Shown here piece by piece: positions 47,952 through 57,294 of a stretch of DNA of 64,000 nt (positions are counted from its first letter, which is position 1; each line of letters opens with the position of its first letter). A program made the position numbers and the translations under genes. The DNA is taken from the NCBI GenBank assembly GCA_020633675.1, contig JACKDE010000003.1, positions 1 through 64,000 of the forward strand, written 5' to 3'. Below the pieces are notes generated by a model that did not search any database, was not told where the DNA came from, and saw nothing but the letters and a program-made list of their open reading frames with translations. Origin of the DNA: Deferribacteres bacterium (GTDB taxonomy: Bacteria; Zhuqueibacterota; Zhuqueibacteria; Zhuqueibacterales; Geothermadaptataceae).

Positions 47952-49357
47952 AACGTATTGAAAGTTTTAAGATTGAATTGAATGTGTCGAATGTGTTGTT
48001 AAGGTGTAAGACTGTTGATGGCCCCATTTTGTGTGCCCTGTTTTTCATAGGGATAGTTCTGATCTCGCTGACATTCGCTGGTTGTGAGCATCAGAAACCG
48101 CTTTCCCCTGCCGACGAAACGCCACAAATCGATACGACGTTGGAATTGGCGGATTTCAAATCGGCGCAAGATTGCGCCCAGTGCCATCCAAATCATTTTT
48201 CGGAGTGGTCAGGTTCCATGCATGCCTATGCGGCGCTCGATCCGGTTTTCCTGCAAATGCAAAAAATGGGTCAGCAGGAAACAGGCAATGAGCTCGATCA
48301 GTTTTGTGTGCAGTGCCACTCCCCTATCGCCAGCAAGCTGGAGCTGACGCCACCGAATTATGAAAACAGTGCTGTACCAAAATTAGTGCTGGAAGGAATC
48401 AGCTGCATGGGATGTCACGCTGTTTCCGAAGTAAAATCGGCGAAGAATGCGGATATCAGTTATAATCCGGCTGGCGTAATTTATGGCCCACTTTCAGATC
48501 CGGCAGCAAATGGTTTCCACGAATCGGCGTATCATCCAAATTTTGACAACAGCGATTTGTGCAGCGCTTGCCACAATGTGATCAATGCCCGGGATGTGGT
48601 CATCGAGAATACTTTTGGCGAATTTGAGACCAGCCCTGCTGCAGCACAAGGCCAGCAATGCATGGACTGTCATATGCCAGTCTATCGTGGCCAGGCAGCG
48701 ACGGGCGGGCCCGAACGGGATGTCCATCGCCACTATTTTGTCGGTGTCGATCTGGCATTGATCGACTTTCCGGACAGGGATCGACAATTTAACATGGTGA
48801 AGGAACTCCTTCGGTCTGCTGCGAGTATTGCTGTTGAAGTTCCACAAAGCACCCGCGCCGGAGACTATTTTCCAATCACCGTTCGGGTAACGAATCAAAC
48901 CGCCGGACACAATTTGCCCAGCGGCGCGACCGCCGACAGACAGATGTGGCTGGCAGTTACCCTGACCGATAAAGGCACCGGCGAAATCATCTATCAATCC
49001 GGGCATCTGGATGCTAACGGAGATTTAATGGATCGCCACAGTGAGATCAGACCTAATGGCGACAAAGACCTGATCCTCTGGTCGCAGCAAATGGTTGGCA
49101 CTTCGGGCGAAGACGTCTTTTTTAGCTGGCAGGCGTATGAGGAACGCACGGTGACGATTGCGCCGCTGCAGACAGTTGCGCCGGTTTACGATCAATTTTT
49201 GCCAGCCAGTTTGGTTGGGCCATTGCAAATCGATGTCAAATTGCGTTTCCGGATGTTTCCGCCCTTTATTTTGCGTAAAGTCGATTTGCCTGACCTTGCT
49301 CAACAGCTTCGCATCATCGATATGGACGAATGGTCACAGGAAATTCCGGTTAATTAA
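47948..49357 (+). CDS. Pentahaem c-type cytochrome lipoprotein
   Basis: A 469-residue multihaem cytochrome. After a membrane segment comes a lipobox-like LTFAGC (Cys46). Five CxxCH haem sites follow: CAQCH (76-80), CVQCH, CMGCH, CSACH and CMDCH. The last third has no haem sites and is a beta-rich domain (ITVRVTNQTAGHNLPSG), as in other multihaem cytochrome families of unknown role. Likely periplasmic electron transfer. The start overlaps the CRTAC1 gene by 4 bases (ATGA), so the two are coupled. A partner dehydrogenase is not obvious in the window. Confidence 0.9.
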   Translation: MKRIESFKIELNVSNVLLRCKTVDGPILCALFFIGIVLISLTFAGCEHQKPLSPADETPQIDTTLELADFKSAQDCAQCHPNHFSEWSGSMHAYAALDPVFLQMQKMGQQETGNELDQFCVQCHSPIASKLELTPPNYENSAVPKLVLEGISCMGCHAVSEVKSAKNADISYNPAGVIYGPLSDPAANGFHESAYHPNFDNSDLCSACHNVINARDVVIENTFGEFETSPAAAQGQQCMDCHMPVYRGQAATGGPERDVHRHYFVGVDLALIDFPDRDRQFNMVKELLRSAASIAVEVPQSTRAGDYFPITVRVTNQTAGHNLPSGATADRQMWLAVTLTDKGTGEIIYQSGHLDANGDLMDRHSEIRPNGDKDLILWSQQMVGTSGEDVFFSWQAYEERTVTIAPLQTVAPVYDQFLPASLVGPLQIDVKLRFRMFPPFILRKVDLPDLAQQLRIIDMDEWSQEIPVN

Positions 49358-49411
49358 TCTAAATGTGCCCTGCGAAAGATCGGATATTTCTGGATAATAG
49401 CTGGCCATGAT

Positions 49412-49482
49412 CCTGTCAAGCTGAGCGCAGCTGAAGCCTGTTTAAACAGACTTAGGCTTCATCGACTTTGCTCAACCTGATA
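49412..49482. repeat. Imperfect palindromic intergenic element
   Basis: Arms around TGAGCGCAGCTGAAGCCT and AGGCTTCATCGACTTTGCTCA can pair imperfectly across a short AT-rich centre. It lies between the cytochrome and the hydrolase-like gene. The core resembles that of the element at 41994, so both may belong to one family of dispersed intergenic repeats. Confidence 0.6.
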
Positions 49483-49564
49483 TAGTATGACTTCATTCTC
49501 ATAGAAAAAAGATAAAACATTTTCAAACAATTGTATCAACCAAAGGAAATAAAACCAATACATT

Positions 49565-50359
49565 ATGAAAGCACCGATTCGTTCTGCCCTCTGGGTCATC
49601 GTTGTCGTGATTGCGGCAGTTGTCGCCTTTAGCATCTACCGCGAGAGTTACCAACCTGATGATCTCAAATTTGATCTATTGCAAAGAAACATAAAACTGA
49701 ATACCAGCGATGGCAAGGAATTGGACGCCGTCATATCGGTTCCCATTCATGCCGATAGCACTGGCAAACCTGAAGTTTATCCCGGCGTGATATTGCTTAG
49801 CCCGTACCTTGAATCCGGGCAGGTCTACGGTACTTTACCGGCAATGCTGGGACGCAAGGGCTTGGCCGTATTGACGGTAAACGCGCGCTACTCCATCGGA
49901 GAAGATAGCCTGGCTTTTATGAACCCGGACGACATTGCGAATTTGCCACTGGATGCTGAAGCCGCTATCGAATTTCTCGAAGATTCGCCCCATGTGGATG
50001 CCCGCCGCATCGGAATGCTGGGGACAGGTTTAACGGCACGTGCCGCCTTATTGGGCGCTCATAATCGAAAAAACATCAAAACCATTTCGTTGGTTTCCGC
50101 TGCCCTGGACGAAGCTGGCATGGAAGTCGTGCGCAACGATTCCTTCCGGCCACTGCTGATTTTGGTCAGCATTTCCGACGGACCCGCAGGTGGACAAGCC
50201 AAAGAGATTTTAGCCGCCAACAACAATCCGCAAAGCAAAATTGAGTCCTATTTCGGTGCTGGCGAAGACAGCGATATCTGGCGTGCGACAACGTCCACCG
50301 AAATGAGTCTGTTGATTGCAGACTGGATGCAAACACAACTCTCAAAAAGCGAACAGTAA
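49565..50359 (+). CDS. Membrane-anchored alpha/beta-hydrolase-like protein
   Basis: A 264-residue protein with an N-terminal membrane anchor (about residues 8-23) and a dienelactone-hydrolase-like alpha/beta fold: strand PGVILLSPY, then AVLTVNARYS, then ARRIGMLGTGLTARAALLGA. The last segment is where the nucleophile elbow G-x-S-x-G should be; the sequence is GTGLTA, so the serine is missing. It may therefore be inactive or have another job. It is probably co-transcribed with the GWxTD-type gene 16 bases downstream. Confidence 0.7.
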   Translation: MKAPIRSALWVIVVVIAAVVAFSIYRESYQPDDLKFDLLQRNIKLNTSDGKELDAVISVPIHADSTGKPEVYPGVILLSPYLESGQVYGTLPAMLGRKGLAVLTVNARYSIGEDSLAFMNPDDIANLPLDAEAAIEFLEDSPHVDARRIGMLGTGLTARAALLGAHNRKNIKTISLVSAALDEAGMEVVRNDSFRPLLILVSISDGPAGGQAKEILAANNNPQSKIESYFGAGEDSDIWRATTSTEMSLLIADWMQTQLSKSEQ

Positions 50360-50374
50360 AAAGGGTGAGCAAAG

Positions 50375-51757
50375 ATGCATAAAATGAATCCAATGATTCG
50401 CATTGCAGGTTGCATCGGCGGCATATTATTGCTTTTCATCAACCATGTTGTAGCGCAGACAACACCGGTTGTGGACGTCGATGTTGCCCAGTTCAAATCG
50501 TTCCAGCCCGGCTTTACCAAGCTCGAAATCTACCAGGGTGTTGAACGCAAAAGTCTCAACTACAAAACCGAATCAGGCAAATTTATCTCGCTCTATCGGA
50601 TTGAAACAGAGATTGCAGGCAGCGATTTTTCTGCAAGGCTCGATGCAATCGTTGGCTCGGATACGGTTTCCAGTGTCGCACAAGTGCGTGCCGGCCAGCG
50701 CTTCGTCTATGCCACCAGTGGCGACCTGAAACCTGGCAATTACAAACTCACAACGACCGTTTTTGATGATGTTGCCAAAACCAAATCCGCAGAAACGATT
50801 CCTCTGGAAATCCGTGACATCTCCGCCTCTTCGCTGCTGATGAGCGACATTCAACTGGCAACGGATATTTCAAAGGCAGATGCCACGCCCAGTCAATTCG
50901 ATAAATATTCGCTGCGAATCACGCCAAATGTACAATCATCCTATGGCGACGATCTCGAAACGTTCTGCTTTTACGCCGAAGTTTACAATTTAGCCTTCGA
51001 TGCAGAAACAAACGGTTCCTATCGCGTCAATTATATCATTGAAGATTTCGAAGGCAATACGCTTTTTAAAATTCCCGGCAAATCCAAACCCAAAAAGAAT
51101 GCCGATGCCGTTGTCTATGTCTCATTTGACATTTCAAGTCTGCCTACCGGGCAATATCAGTTCAAAGCGGAAGTTTTTGATGAAGACATAGATAGCAGCG
51201 CCGTTGCCATCAAGCCATTCAATGTCTATCGCAATCAGGAAGCGATGGCCATGCAAGTCAATACCGAACGCAATATTTACAGCTCCATAGATGAGCAGGC
51301 GATCGACAATTATATCACTCAAATCGAGTATATTTGCACAGAAGATGAGAAGCGTCTCGTCAAAGAGCTAAGCTTGGAGGGCAAGCGCGAATTTCTCATC
51401 AACTTCTGGCGCGACCGCGATCCAACCCCGGGTACGCCAAGAAATGAATTCAAGGAAGACTACATTTTGAGATTGATGAAGGCAAGAATTCATTTTTCCT
51501 ATGGGGACGTGGAGGGCTGGCGTTCTGACCGCGGGCGTATTTTGCTGATCTATGGCACACCGGAGTTTATCGATCGGGAGTACAAAAGTTCGCGCAAAAA
51601 CGGCTACGAAATTTGGGAATACCACGAACTACGCGGCCAGGGTACGCATCAATTTATCTTCATCGATACCAACGAAAATTCGTCCTACCCGCTCATTCAC
51701 TCCACGTTCCGGGACGAGATTCAAAATAGCGAATGGGAAAACTATCTCTACAAATGA
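50375..51757 (+). CDS. GWxTD-domain protein
   Basis: A 460-residue exported protein with a signal peptide ending near NHVVAQ. A long beta-rich region (similar in style to that of the protein at 31363) leads to a C-terminal GWxTD domain: GWRSDRGRILLIYGTP (around residues 380-395), where the name motif reads GWRSD. RNEFKEDYILRLMKARIHFSY just before it is typical of the family. Function is not established for any member. Its stop overlaps the next start by 4 bases. Confidence 0.85.
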   Translation: MHKMNPMIRIAGCIGGILLLFINHVVAQTTPVVDVDVAQFKSFQPGFTKLEIYQGVERKSLNYKTESGKFISLYRIETEIAGSDFSARLDAIVGSDTVSSVAQVRAGQRFVYATSGDLKPGNYKLTTTVFDDVAKTKSAETIPLEIRDISASSLLMSDIQLATDISKADATPSQFDKYSLRITPNVQSSYGDDLETFCFYAEVYNLAFDAETNGSYRVNYIIEDFEGNTLFKIPGKSKPKKNADAVVYVSFDISSLPTGQYQFKAEVFDEDIDSSAVAIKPFNVYRNQEAMAMQVNTERNIYSSIDEQAIDNYITQIEYICTEDEKRLVKELSLEGKREFLINFWRDRDPTPGTPRNEFKEDYILRLMKARIHFSYGDVEGWRSDRGRILLIYGTPEFIDREYKSSRKNGYEIWEYHELRGQGTHQFIFIDTNENSSYPLIHSTFRDEIQNSEWENYLYK

Positions 51758-53508
51758 ACGGATGCTGCCTCACCGCTTTTGCGAACAGGATCGCGCACGG
51801 CTCACTCTTTGCCAACCGACACTTCTCTCCCCTGCTGATGGCGACGCTTTTGATAGTCGGCTGCCAGCAGCAGGGCGAGCAAAATGTTGAAAATGACTCG
51901 CAACAGACCAGCTATTTGACCGATATTTCCGAGCAGGTCAAGCTCGATTTCGTCCACAATCCCGGCGTGGACGGCAGCTATTTTATGCCGGAAAGTATCG
52001 GCTCGGGTGCGGCATTTCTCGACTACGACAACGATGGCGATCTCGACATTTATCTCATCAACTGTGCCTGGCATAGCGAGCAGGCTGCAACCACTCCCCC
52101 TCTGCGGAACCAACTTTTTCAACAGCAAACCGATGGTACCTTCATTAACGTAACAGCGGAAAGTGGACTCGGTGATACGGGCTATGGTATGGGTGTGGCC
52201 GTCGGTGACATCGACAACGACGGATTTGTGGATGTCTATATCAGCAATTACGGACCGGATGCACTGTACCGCAACAATGGTGATGGCACCTTCTCGAATA
52301 TCAGCAAGAGGGCAGGCATTAGCAATCCTGCGTGGAGTTGCTCGGTGATTTTTATCGACGAAAACCGCGACGGCTACCTCGATATTTTTATCACCAATTA
52401 CATCGTGTACGATCCCGCGATTGACTGCACCGACCGCGCTGGACGTATTGACTACTGCGGGCCCGGTAACTCACCCGGTGCACCTGATGTATTATATCGC
52501 AATCTCGGCAACGGCACGTTTGCTGACATTTCTCTGTCGAGTGGCATTGGCAAAGTGGAATCTGTCTCGCTGGGTGCTGCCAGCGCTGATTTTAACAATG
52601 ATGGCTATGCTGATATCTATGTTGCCAACGATGGTCAGGAAAATCAATTGTGGATCAATCAGAAAAACGGCACATTCACCGATGTTGCGACAGCAATGGG
52701 AGCCGCAGTCAACAACGTTGGCCGGCGTGAAGCCGGCATGGGCATCGCCATCGGGGATGTGGATGGCGACCTGGACGACGATATATTTTTGACCCATCTG
52801 CGCACAGAAACCAACACGCTTTATCGCAATGAAAGCGATGCGCTTTTTGTGGACGCCAGCACCCCTTCAGGTCTCGCAGGGCCCAGCTTGCCAATGACCG
52901 GCTTTGGCACCGGCTTTTTCGATTTCGATCTCGACGGCGACCTTGACCTGGCGATCGTCAATGGCCGGGTGACACGCGGCACCCGTATGATTGAGCACGA
53001 TCCACCACAACTCTGGGACGATTATGCCGAACCCAATCAGATTTTTGAGAATGATGGCAGCGGCCGGTTTCGGGAAGTCAGCTCCCTCTCACCAGCCTAT
53101 TCATCTCAGGTTGTCGAAAACAGTCGCGGGCTGGCATTCGGTGATGTCGATAACGACGGCGACCTCGATCTGCTGGTTGCCAATGAAGGTGGCCGGGCAC
53201 GGCTCTATCGCAATGACTGGCCGCAGCAAGGAAACTATTTGGTTATCAAAGCGTGGCTGCCTGACCTTCGCCGTGACGCCATCGGAGCAGTCATCACTGT
53301 CGAATTAGCAGATAAAAAGATCAAGAATGCGGTGCGGGCTGGCTACAGTTTCGTCTCCAGTCATGACAATCGCGTGCATTTTGGCTTAGGCTCGGCTACT
53401 GAAGTGCAGCGCATCACTGTACGCTGGCCGGATGGCAACACCGAGACCTTTGCGGGCGTAGCGGCCAACCAATTCATTATTCTGGAGAAAGGGGCGTCAG
53501 GCAAGTAG
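51754..53508 (+). CDS. CRTAC1-type FG-GAP/ASPIC lipoprotein
   Basis: A 584-residue protein starting at ATG 51754, which overlaps the GWxTD stop by 4 bases. A lipobox (LLIVGC) lies near residue 36. FG-GAP blades such as DYDNDGDLDIYLI, DFNNDGYADIYVA and DVDNDGDLDLLVA follow, then an ASPIC/UnbV domain with VHFGLGSATEVQRITVRWPDG. Unlike the related protein at 46080 it has no sorting tail and is lipid anchored. The two may be surface and inner-leaflet versions of the same kind of protein. Ligand unknown. Confidence 0.88.
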   Translation: MNGCCLTAFANRIAHGSLFANRHFSPLLMATLLIVGCQQQGEQNVENDSQQTSYLTDISEQVKLDFVHNPGVDGSYFMPESIGSGAAFLDYDNDGDLDIYLINCAWHSEQAATTPPLRNQLFQQQTDGTFINVTAESGLGDTGYGMGVAVGDIDNDGFVDVYISNYGPDALYRNNGDGTFSNISKRAGISNPAWSCSVIFIDENRDGYLDIFITNYIVYDPAIDCTDRAGRIDYCGPGNSPGAPDVLYRNLGNGTFADISLSSGIGKVESVSLGAASADFNNDGYADIYVANDGQENQLWINQKNGTFTDVATAMGAAVNNVGRREAGMGIAIGDVDGDLDDDIFLTHLRTETNTLYRNESDALFVDASTPSGLAGPSLPMTGFGTGFFDFDLDGDLDLAIVNGRVTRGTRMIEHDPPQLWDDYAEPNQIFENDGSGRFREVSSLSPAYSSQVVENSRGLAFGDVDNDGDLDLLVANEGGRARLYRNDWPQQGNYLVIKAWLPDLRRDAIGAVITVELADKKIKNAVRAGYSFVSSHDNRVHFGLGSATEVQRITVRWPDGNTETFAGVAANQFIILEKGASGK

Positions 53509-53655
53509 CTTCCTGACTGCGTATGTGTACCGACAAAGCAGGCTGCCGAAATGACTTTGCCAACTTAAAACGGTGCAAAAAATCACGATTTCCTGCCGAT
53601 CCACCGGCGCAAACGTCGCTTTTAAACACACGTCCAAATTGGAGTTTTGCATTTC

Positions 53656-55128
53656 ATGAAATTTTGCCAAATACAAAACTGGATACCTTCCAAGATCCTG
53701 TTGCTGCTCTGTCTTGTGCTCACCACCATCTCGATTTTTGGGTGTTCAACTCCTGCAGAAGAGAAACTGCCCGAGCCAAACCTCACTGAGTTGGAGTCCT
53801 ACGCAGCCGAAAAGATTTCGGCGCTAAGAGAGCAAGTGGAACAGAAACCAAACGACGCCGAAGCCTGGGGAAAACTGGCGATGAACCTGGACATACACGA
53901 CTACAAAAGCGAAGCCATACCAGCTTACGAAAAAGCTATCGAGCTTGCTCCTGACGAATTTCGCTGGCGCTATTACCTCGCGTTGCTGGCAGACGAGAGC
54001 GGCGCGCCAGAGACAATTGATCTTTACGAACAGGCGCTCAAAGTCAATACCGACTACCCGCCTTTACTTTATCGTCTCGGTATTGCGCTCAATTTGAATG
54101 GACAGACGGATCGGGCCAAGGACCTGCTGAGACAAGTCGCTAATGCAGACGATGCTATCATCTCATCCTACGGCTACTGGCAGCTTGCCGAGCTCGCGGT
54201 GGCGCAAAATGAGCTCAAAGAAAGTCTTGACCTGTTGCTGAAATCAATTGAACTGAATCCGAATTTGCGGGAAGTGCGCAGTATGCTGGCGGCCGTCTAC
54301 ACGCGGCTGGGCGATCAGCAGAAAGCGAGTTTGCAAAGCAAGCAATTGGATTTGCTGCCTGAGCGCATGCCGATCCCGGATCGCTTTGTGGAACAATTGC
54401 AGGCGGAGGGCGTGAGCGCGTTCTGGTTCAGCCAGCATGGCCGCCGCCATCTGGACTTTGGCAATTATGAAGCAGCACTCTCGGCATTTCAAATGGAAAA
54501 CCGCATCAAGCCGTCAGCAGATTCACACAACAGCTTGGGGATGACCTACCAGTATCTCGGCCAACATGCCGAAGCAGCCGCACATTTTCGCAAAGCGATC
54601 GAGATGCGCAAGGATTATGTCGAAGCCTTCAACAATCTCGCCGTCTCGCTCTACTCCATGTTTCAGAAACAGCAGGCCGTCGACACCCTTAAACGGGCGA
54701 TCGAAATCAAGCCGGAATATGCGGAACCGTATCTCAATCTGGGGACATTTCATATCATGGAAGGCCAGTCGCTGCAAGCGATCACTATCTTTAATGAGGC
54801 GATGGAGAAAGCGAATTACGATCTTCGTATTGGTGGGCGCCTGGCATGGCTGCTGGCGACCTCAAAACGGGACGATTTGCGCAATGGTAAAAAAGCTGTG
54901 GAACTGGCTAAAGAGGTTAACGAAGTGACAGATTATTTGCACCCGGACAATCTCGACATCCTGGCGGCTTCCTACGCAGAAGCGGGGGCATTTAGCAGGG
55001 CGGTTGAAATTGCCAGCAAGGCCAGCGAACTGGCGCACAACGCCAAAATGGCCAACCTCGCCAAGCAAATCGATTATCGTCTCGACCTGTATAAAAAACA
55101 TCAGGCCTATCGCGATCCGGAATTGTAG
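53656..55128 (+). CDS. TPR lipoprotein
   Basis: A 490-residue lipoprotein (lipobox SIFGC near residue 33) composed almost entirely of TPR repeats, about nine or ten, for example EAWGKLAMNLDIHDYKSEAIPAYEKAIELAP. ATG 53656 is used; an in-frame TTG at 53647 lacks support. It ends the plus-strand envelope operon. Such proteins scaffold complexes in the periplasm. The partners are probably products of the same operon, but this is not shown. Confidence 0.85.
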   Translation: MKFCQIQNWIPSKILLLLCLVLTTISIFGCSTPAEEKLPEPNLTELESYAAEKISALREQVEQKPNDAEAWGKLAMNLDIHDYKSEAIPAYEKAIELAPDEFRWRYYLALLADESGAPETIDLYEQALKVNTDYPPLLYRLGIALNLNGQTDRAKDLLRQVANADDAIISSYGYWQLAELAVAQNELKESLDLLLKSIELNPNLREVRSMLAAVYTRLGDQQKASLQSKQLDLLPERMPIPDRFVEQLQAEGVSAFWFSQHGRRHLDFGNYEAALSAFQMENRIKPSADSHNSLGMTYQYLGQHAEAAAHFRKAIEMRKDYVEAFNNLAVSLYSMFQKQQAVDTLKRAIEIKPEYAEPYLNLGTFHIMEGQSLQAITIFNEAMEKANYDLRIGGRLAWLLATSKRDDLRNGKKAVELAKEVNEVTDYLHPDNLDILAASYAEAGAFSRAVEIASKASELAHNAKMANLAKQIDYRLDLYKKHQAYRDPEL

Positions 55129-55149
55129 AGACGCAAAATATCTATCGTT

Positions 55150-56202
55150 TTACTTCCCTAAAAACCGATCGCGTCCGGCAACCAATGCTTCGATCTTGCG
55201 GTCGGCTATTGAGCGTTTCAGCATCCAGAAACCACAATCGGGATGTACCCAGCCGATGCGATTTTCGCCGAGCTTGCGTGCGGCCTGTTCAATGCGGCCT
55301 GCCACTTCGTCCGGCGTTTCGATATGGTTGACTTTGATGTCAATCACACCAATTCCGAGCTTGATGCGCGGATCGATCTCCGCAAGTGCATCGAGGTCTT
55401 GCACGGGACGATGCGCCATTTCCAGCACCAGGTGATCGCAGTGCAGCGCGTTGAGAAAATCGATCAGCGCCAACCACGAGCCTTTTTGAATGACCTGTCC
55501 GCCATAATTGCCGAAACAAAAATGCACGGCCTTCTCACATGAAACATTGTCCAGAATTTTATTGATCGCCTTGGCAGCAACCGGCGCGTATTCCGGACTG
55601 CCCGGGATATTGGCCTCATCCACCTGCACACAGGCACAGGGCAACTCCGCCACCTGCTGTGCCAGCACATCAGCGATAGCTAACGTCAAAGCTTCAAAAT
55701 CATTGTAATGGTTATCAAGTAATGTACGCGCCAGCATGAACGGACTGGTGAGCGTGAACTTAAACGGGCCTTCGACAACCGAAGCCGATCGACCGCAGGC
55801 TTCCAGCAAATCAAGGCTGCCTTCGCCGAGAGCATCATGGACAACACCGGCCGGTTTTACCCGAAATCCCATTTCTTTTTTCTGTGCAAAAGCTTTGCGG
55901 TCGGAAAAGCCCACCTGCGTGGAAATACCGGACATTCGGCTGATGAAATATTCAATCATGCCGTTGGTATCCGGATGGTTGATATCGTAGCGGTACAGCT
56001 CGCCGTCTGTTGGCAAATCAATCCCGGCACGTGTTTGGGTGGTGATGACCACACTGGTTGCATCGAGCACGGCTTGTTCGCTAGGCGAAGCGGCCAGCCA
56101 GTCAATTTGTGAATATGATCCGACTGTCGTCGTTAAAATTCTCGGCTGCTTCGGCAAGCTTTGCGAAGCTAAGTTGGCCGCACTGGCGACTGAATTTGCC
56201 AT
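55150..56202 (-). CDS. MetE-core (cobalamin-independent methionine synthase-like) protein
   Basis: A 350-residue TIM-barrel protein matching the C-terminal catalytic half of MetE. The zinc ligands appear as HFC in KAVHFCFGNYGGQ, a glutamate in DHLVLEMAHRP, and the cysteine in WVHPDCGFW. The N-terminal half of true MetE is absent, as in archaeal-type core enzymes and many uncharacterised homologues that transfer methyl groups from other donors. GGGAGAG before ATG 56202 sets the start. It faces the plus-strand operon end to end and has no methionine-pathway neighbour, so its methyl donor and acceptor are uncertain. Confidence 0.8.
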   Translation of the reverse strand: MANSVASAANLASQSLPKQPRILTTTVGSYSQIDWLAASPSEQAVLDATSVVITTQTRAGIDLPTDGELYRYDINHPDTNGMIEYFISRMSGISTQVGFSDRKAFAQKKEMGFRVKPAGVVHDALGEGSLDLLEACGRSASVVEGPFKFTLTSPFMLARTLLDNHYNDFEALTLAIADVLAQQVAELPCACVQVDEANIPGSPEYAPVAAKAINKILDNVSCEKAVHFCFGNYGGQVIQKGSWLALIDFLNALHCDHLVLEMAHRPVQDLDALAEIDPRIKLGIGVIDIKVNHIETPDEVAGRIEQAARKLGENRIGWVHPDCGFWMLKRSIADRKIEALVAGRDRFLGK

Positions 56203-56334
56203 TTTCTCTCTCCCACATAAACCATTGTTAAATAACATTCTATACTAATCAAAGAGCACTGATTTTCTTGGCAGCACGGGTACTATTTCTTGGTTTTTCT
56301 GGCAGGAAGGTTCCCTCCGCAAAGCCGAAAACGC

Positions 56335-57294
56335 CTAAGCAGCCTGAAAGTCGCGGTGATGGATTTTTTGTGCGAACTCCAGCTCGTCTGTACTGTACGG
56401 TTGCGCATCCGACGATGCAGCACAATCGAGAATCTCCTGCTTGTTGCGTGCACCTGATAGCACCAGTGAAATACCGGACTGATCCAGCACCCAGCGCATG
56501 GCAGCCTGTGGCACTGTGCGGATTTCGTTGCGCACCAACGGTTGCAGGGCTTCAACATATTCCACACGCTCAGAAATCTCGTCTTTCGAATAACGCGAAT
56601 TGATGTGGCCTTTCGGGAAAACCGTGTCCCTGGTCACCTTGCCCGACAAAAAACCGTTCGCTAAGGATTCGCGCGCCACAATGCCGACTTGTTGCTCACC
56701 GAGGTCCCTGATGAGCGCAGCCGCCTCACGGTTCATCAAACTATACACGACCTGGATTACATCGATTTTGCGCTCAGCTGCCCAGTCGCGCGCCATCTGC
56801 TGGGTGTCCGCAAACATTGAAATCGAATGACCGATGAATCGCACTTTGCCCTGCTGTTTGAGCTTGATTAGTGCTCCCCACACATCGTCATGAATATCGG
56901 ATGCACTGAAGGGTGAGTGAAAAAACAGCACATCGAGATAGTCTGTGCCCAGCCGCAGCAGGCTCGCTTCCACCGATTCCATTGCCCGCCTGGCATGAAA
57001 ATTCGGCGCATTGCCCTCAGTCGGATTGCGTCCGAATTTGGTTGAAATCACGACCTTATCGCGATTCTCCCGCACGCCTTTACCGAGTATGACTTCAGCT
57101 ACCCCATCGGCTTCTTTGGTGCCGTAAAGCGGTGCTGTGTCGTAAAAATTGATGCCGGCATCGTACGCCGCGGCAATCGCATTGAGCGCATCCTGTTCTG
57201 CGACGCTGCCATAAACCTGCGAAGCAAAAGCCCAGGTGCCGAGTCCGATTTCGCTGCACTTTAAGCCGGTGCGCCCCAATTCGCGATATTTCAT
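56335..57294 (-). CDS. Aldo/keto reductase
   Basis: A 319-residue aldo/keto reductase. The catalytic tetrad is visible as Asp and Tyr in GINFYDTAPLYG, Lys in VVISTKFG, and His in LFFHSPF. It would reduce a carbonyl group, often of a sugar, with NADPH. The start at ATG 57294 overlaps the creatininase-family stop by 4 bases (ATGA); the longer in-frame reading overlaps the neighbour and is discarded. With the creatininase-family and Gfo/Idh/MocA genes upstream it forms a probable sugar-catabolic operon. Confidence 0.9.
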   Translation of the reverse strand: MKYRELGRTGLKCSEIGLGTWAFASQVYGSVAEQDALNAIAAAYDAGINFYDTAPLYGTKEADGVAEVILGKGVRENRDKVVISTKFGRNPTEGNAPNFHARRAMESVEASLLRLGTDYLDVLFFHSPFSASDIHDDVWGALIKLKQQGKVRFIGHSISMFADTQQMARDWAAERKIDVIQVVYSLMNREAAALIRDLGEQQVGIVARESLANGFLSGKVTRDTVFPKGHINSRYSKDEISERVEYVEALQPLVRNEIRTVPQAAMRWVLDQSGISLVLSGARNKQEILDCAASSDAQPYSTDELEFAQKIHHRDFQAA

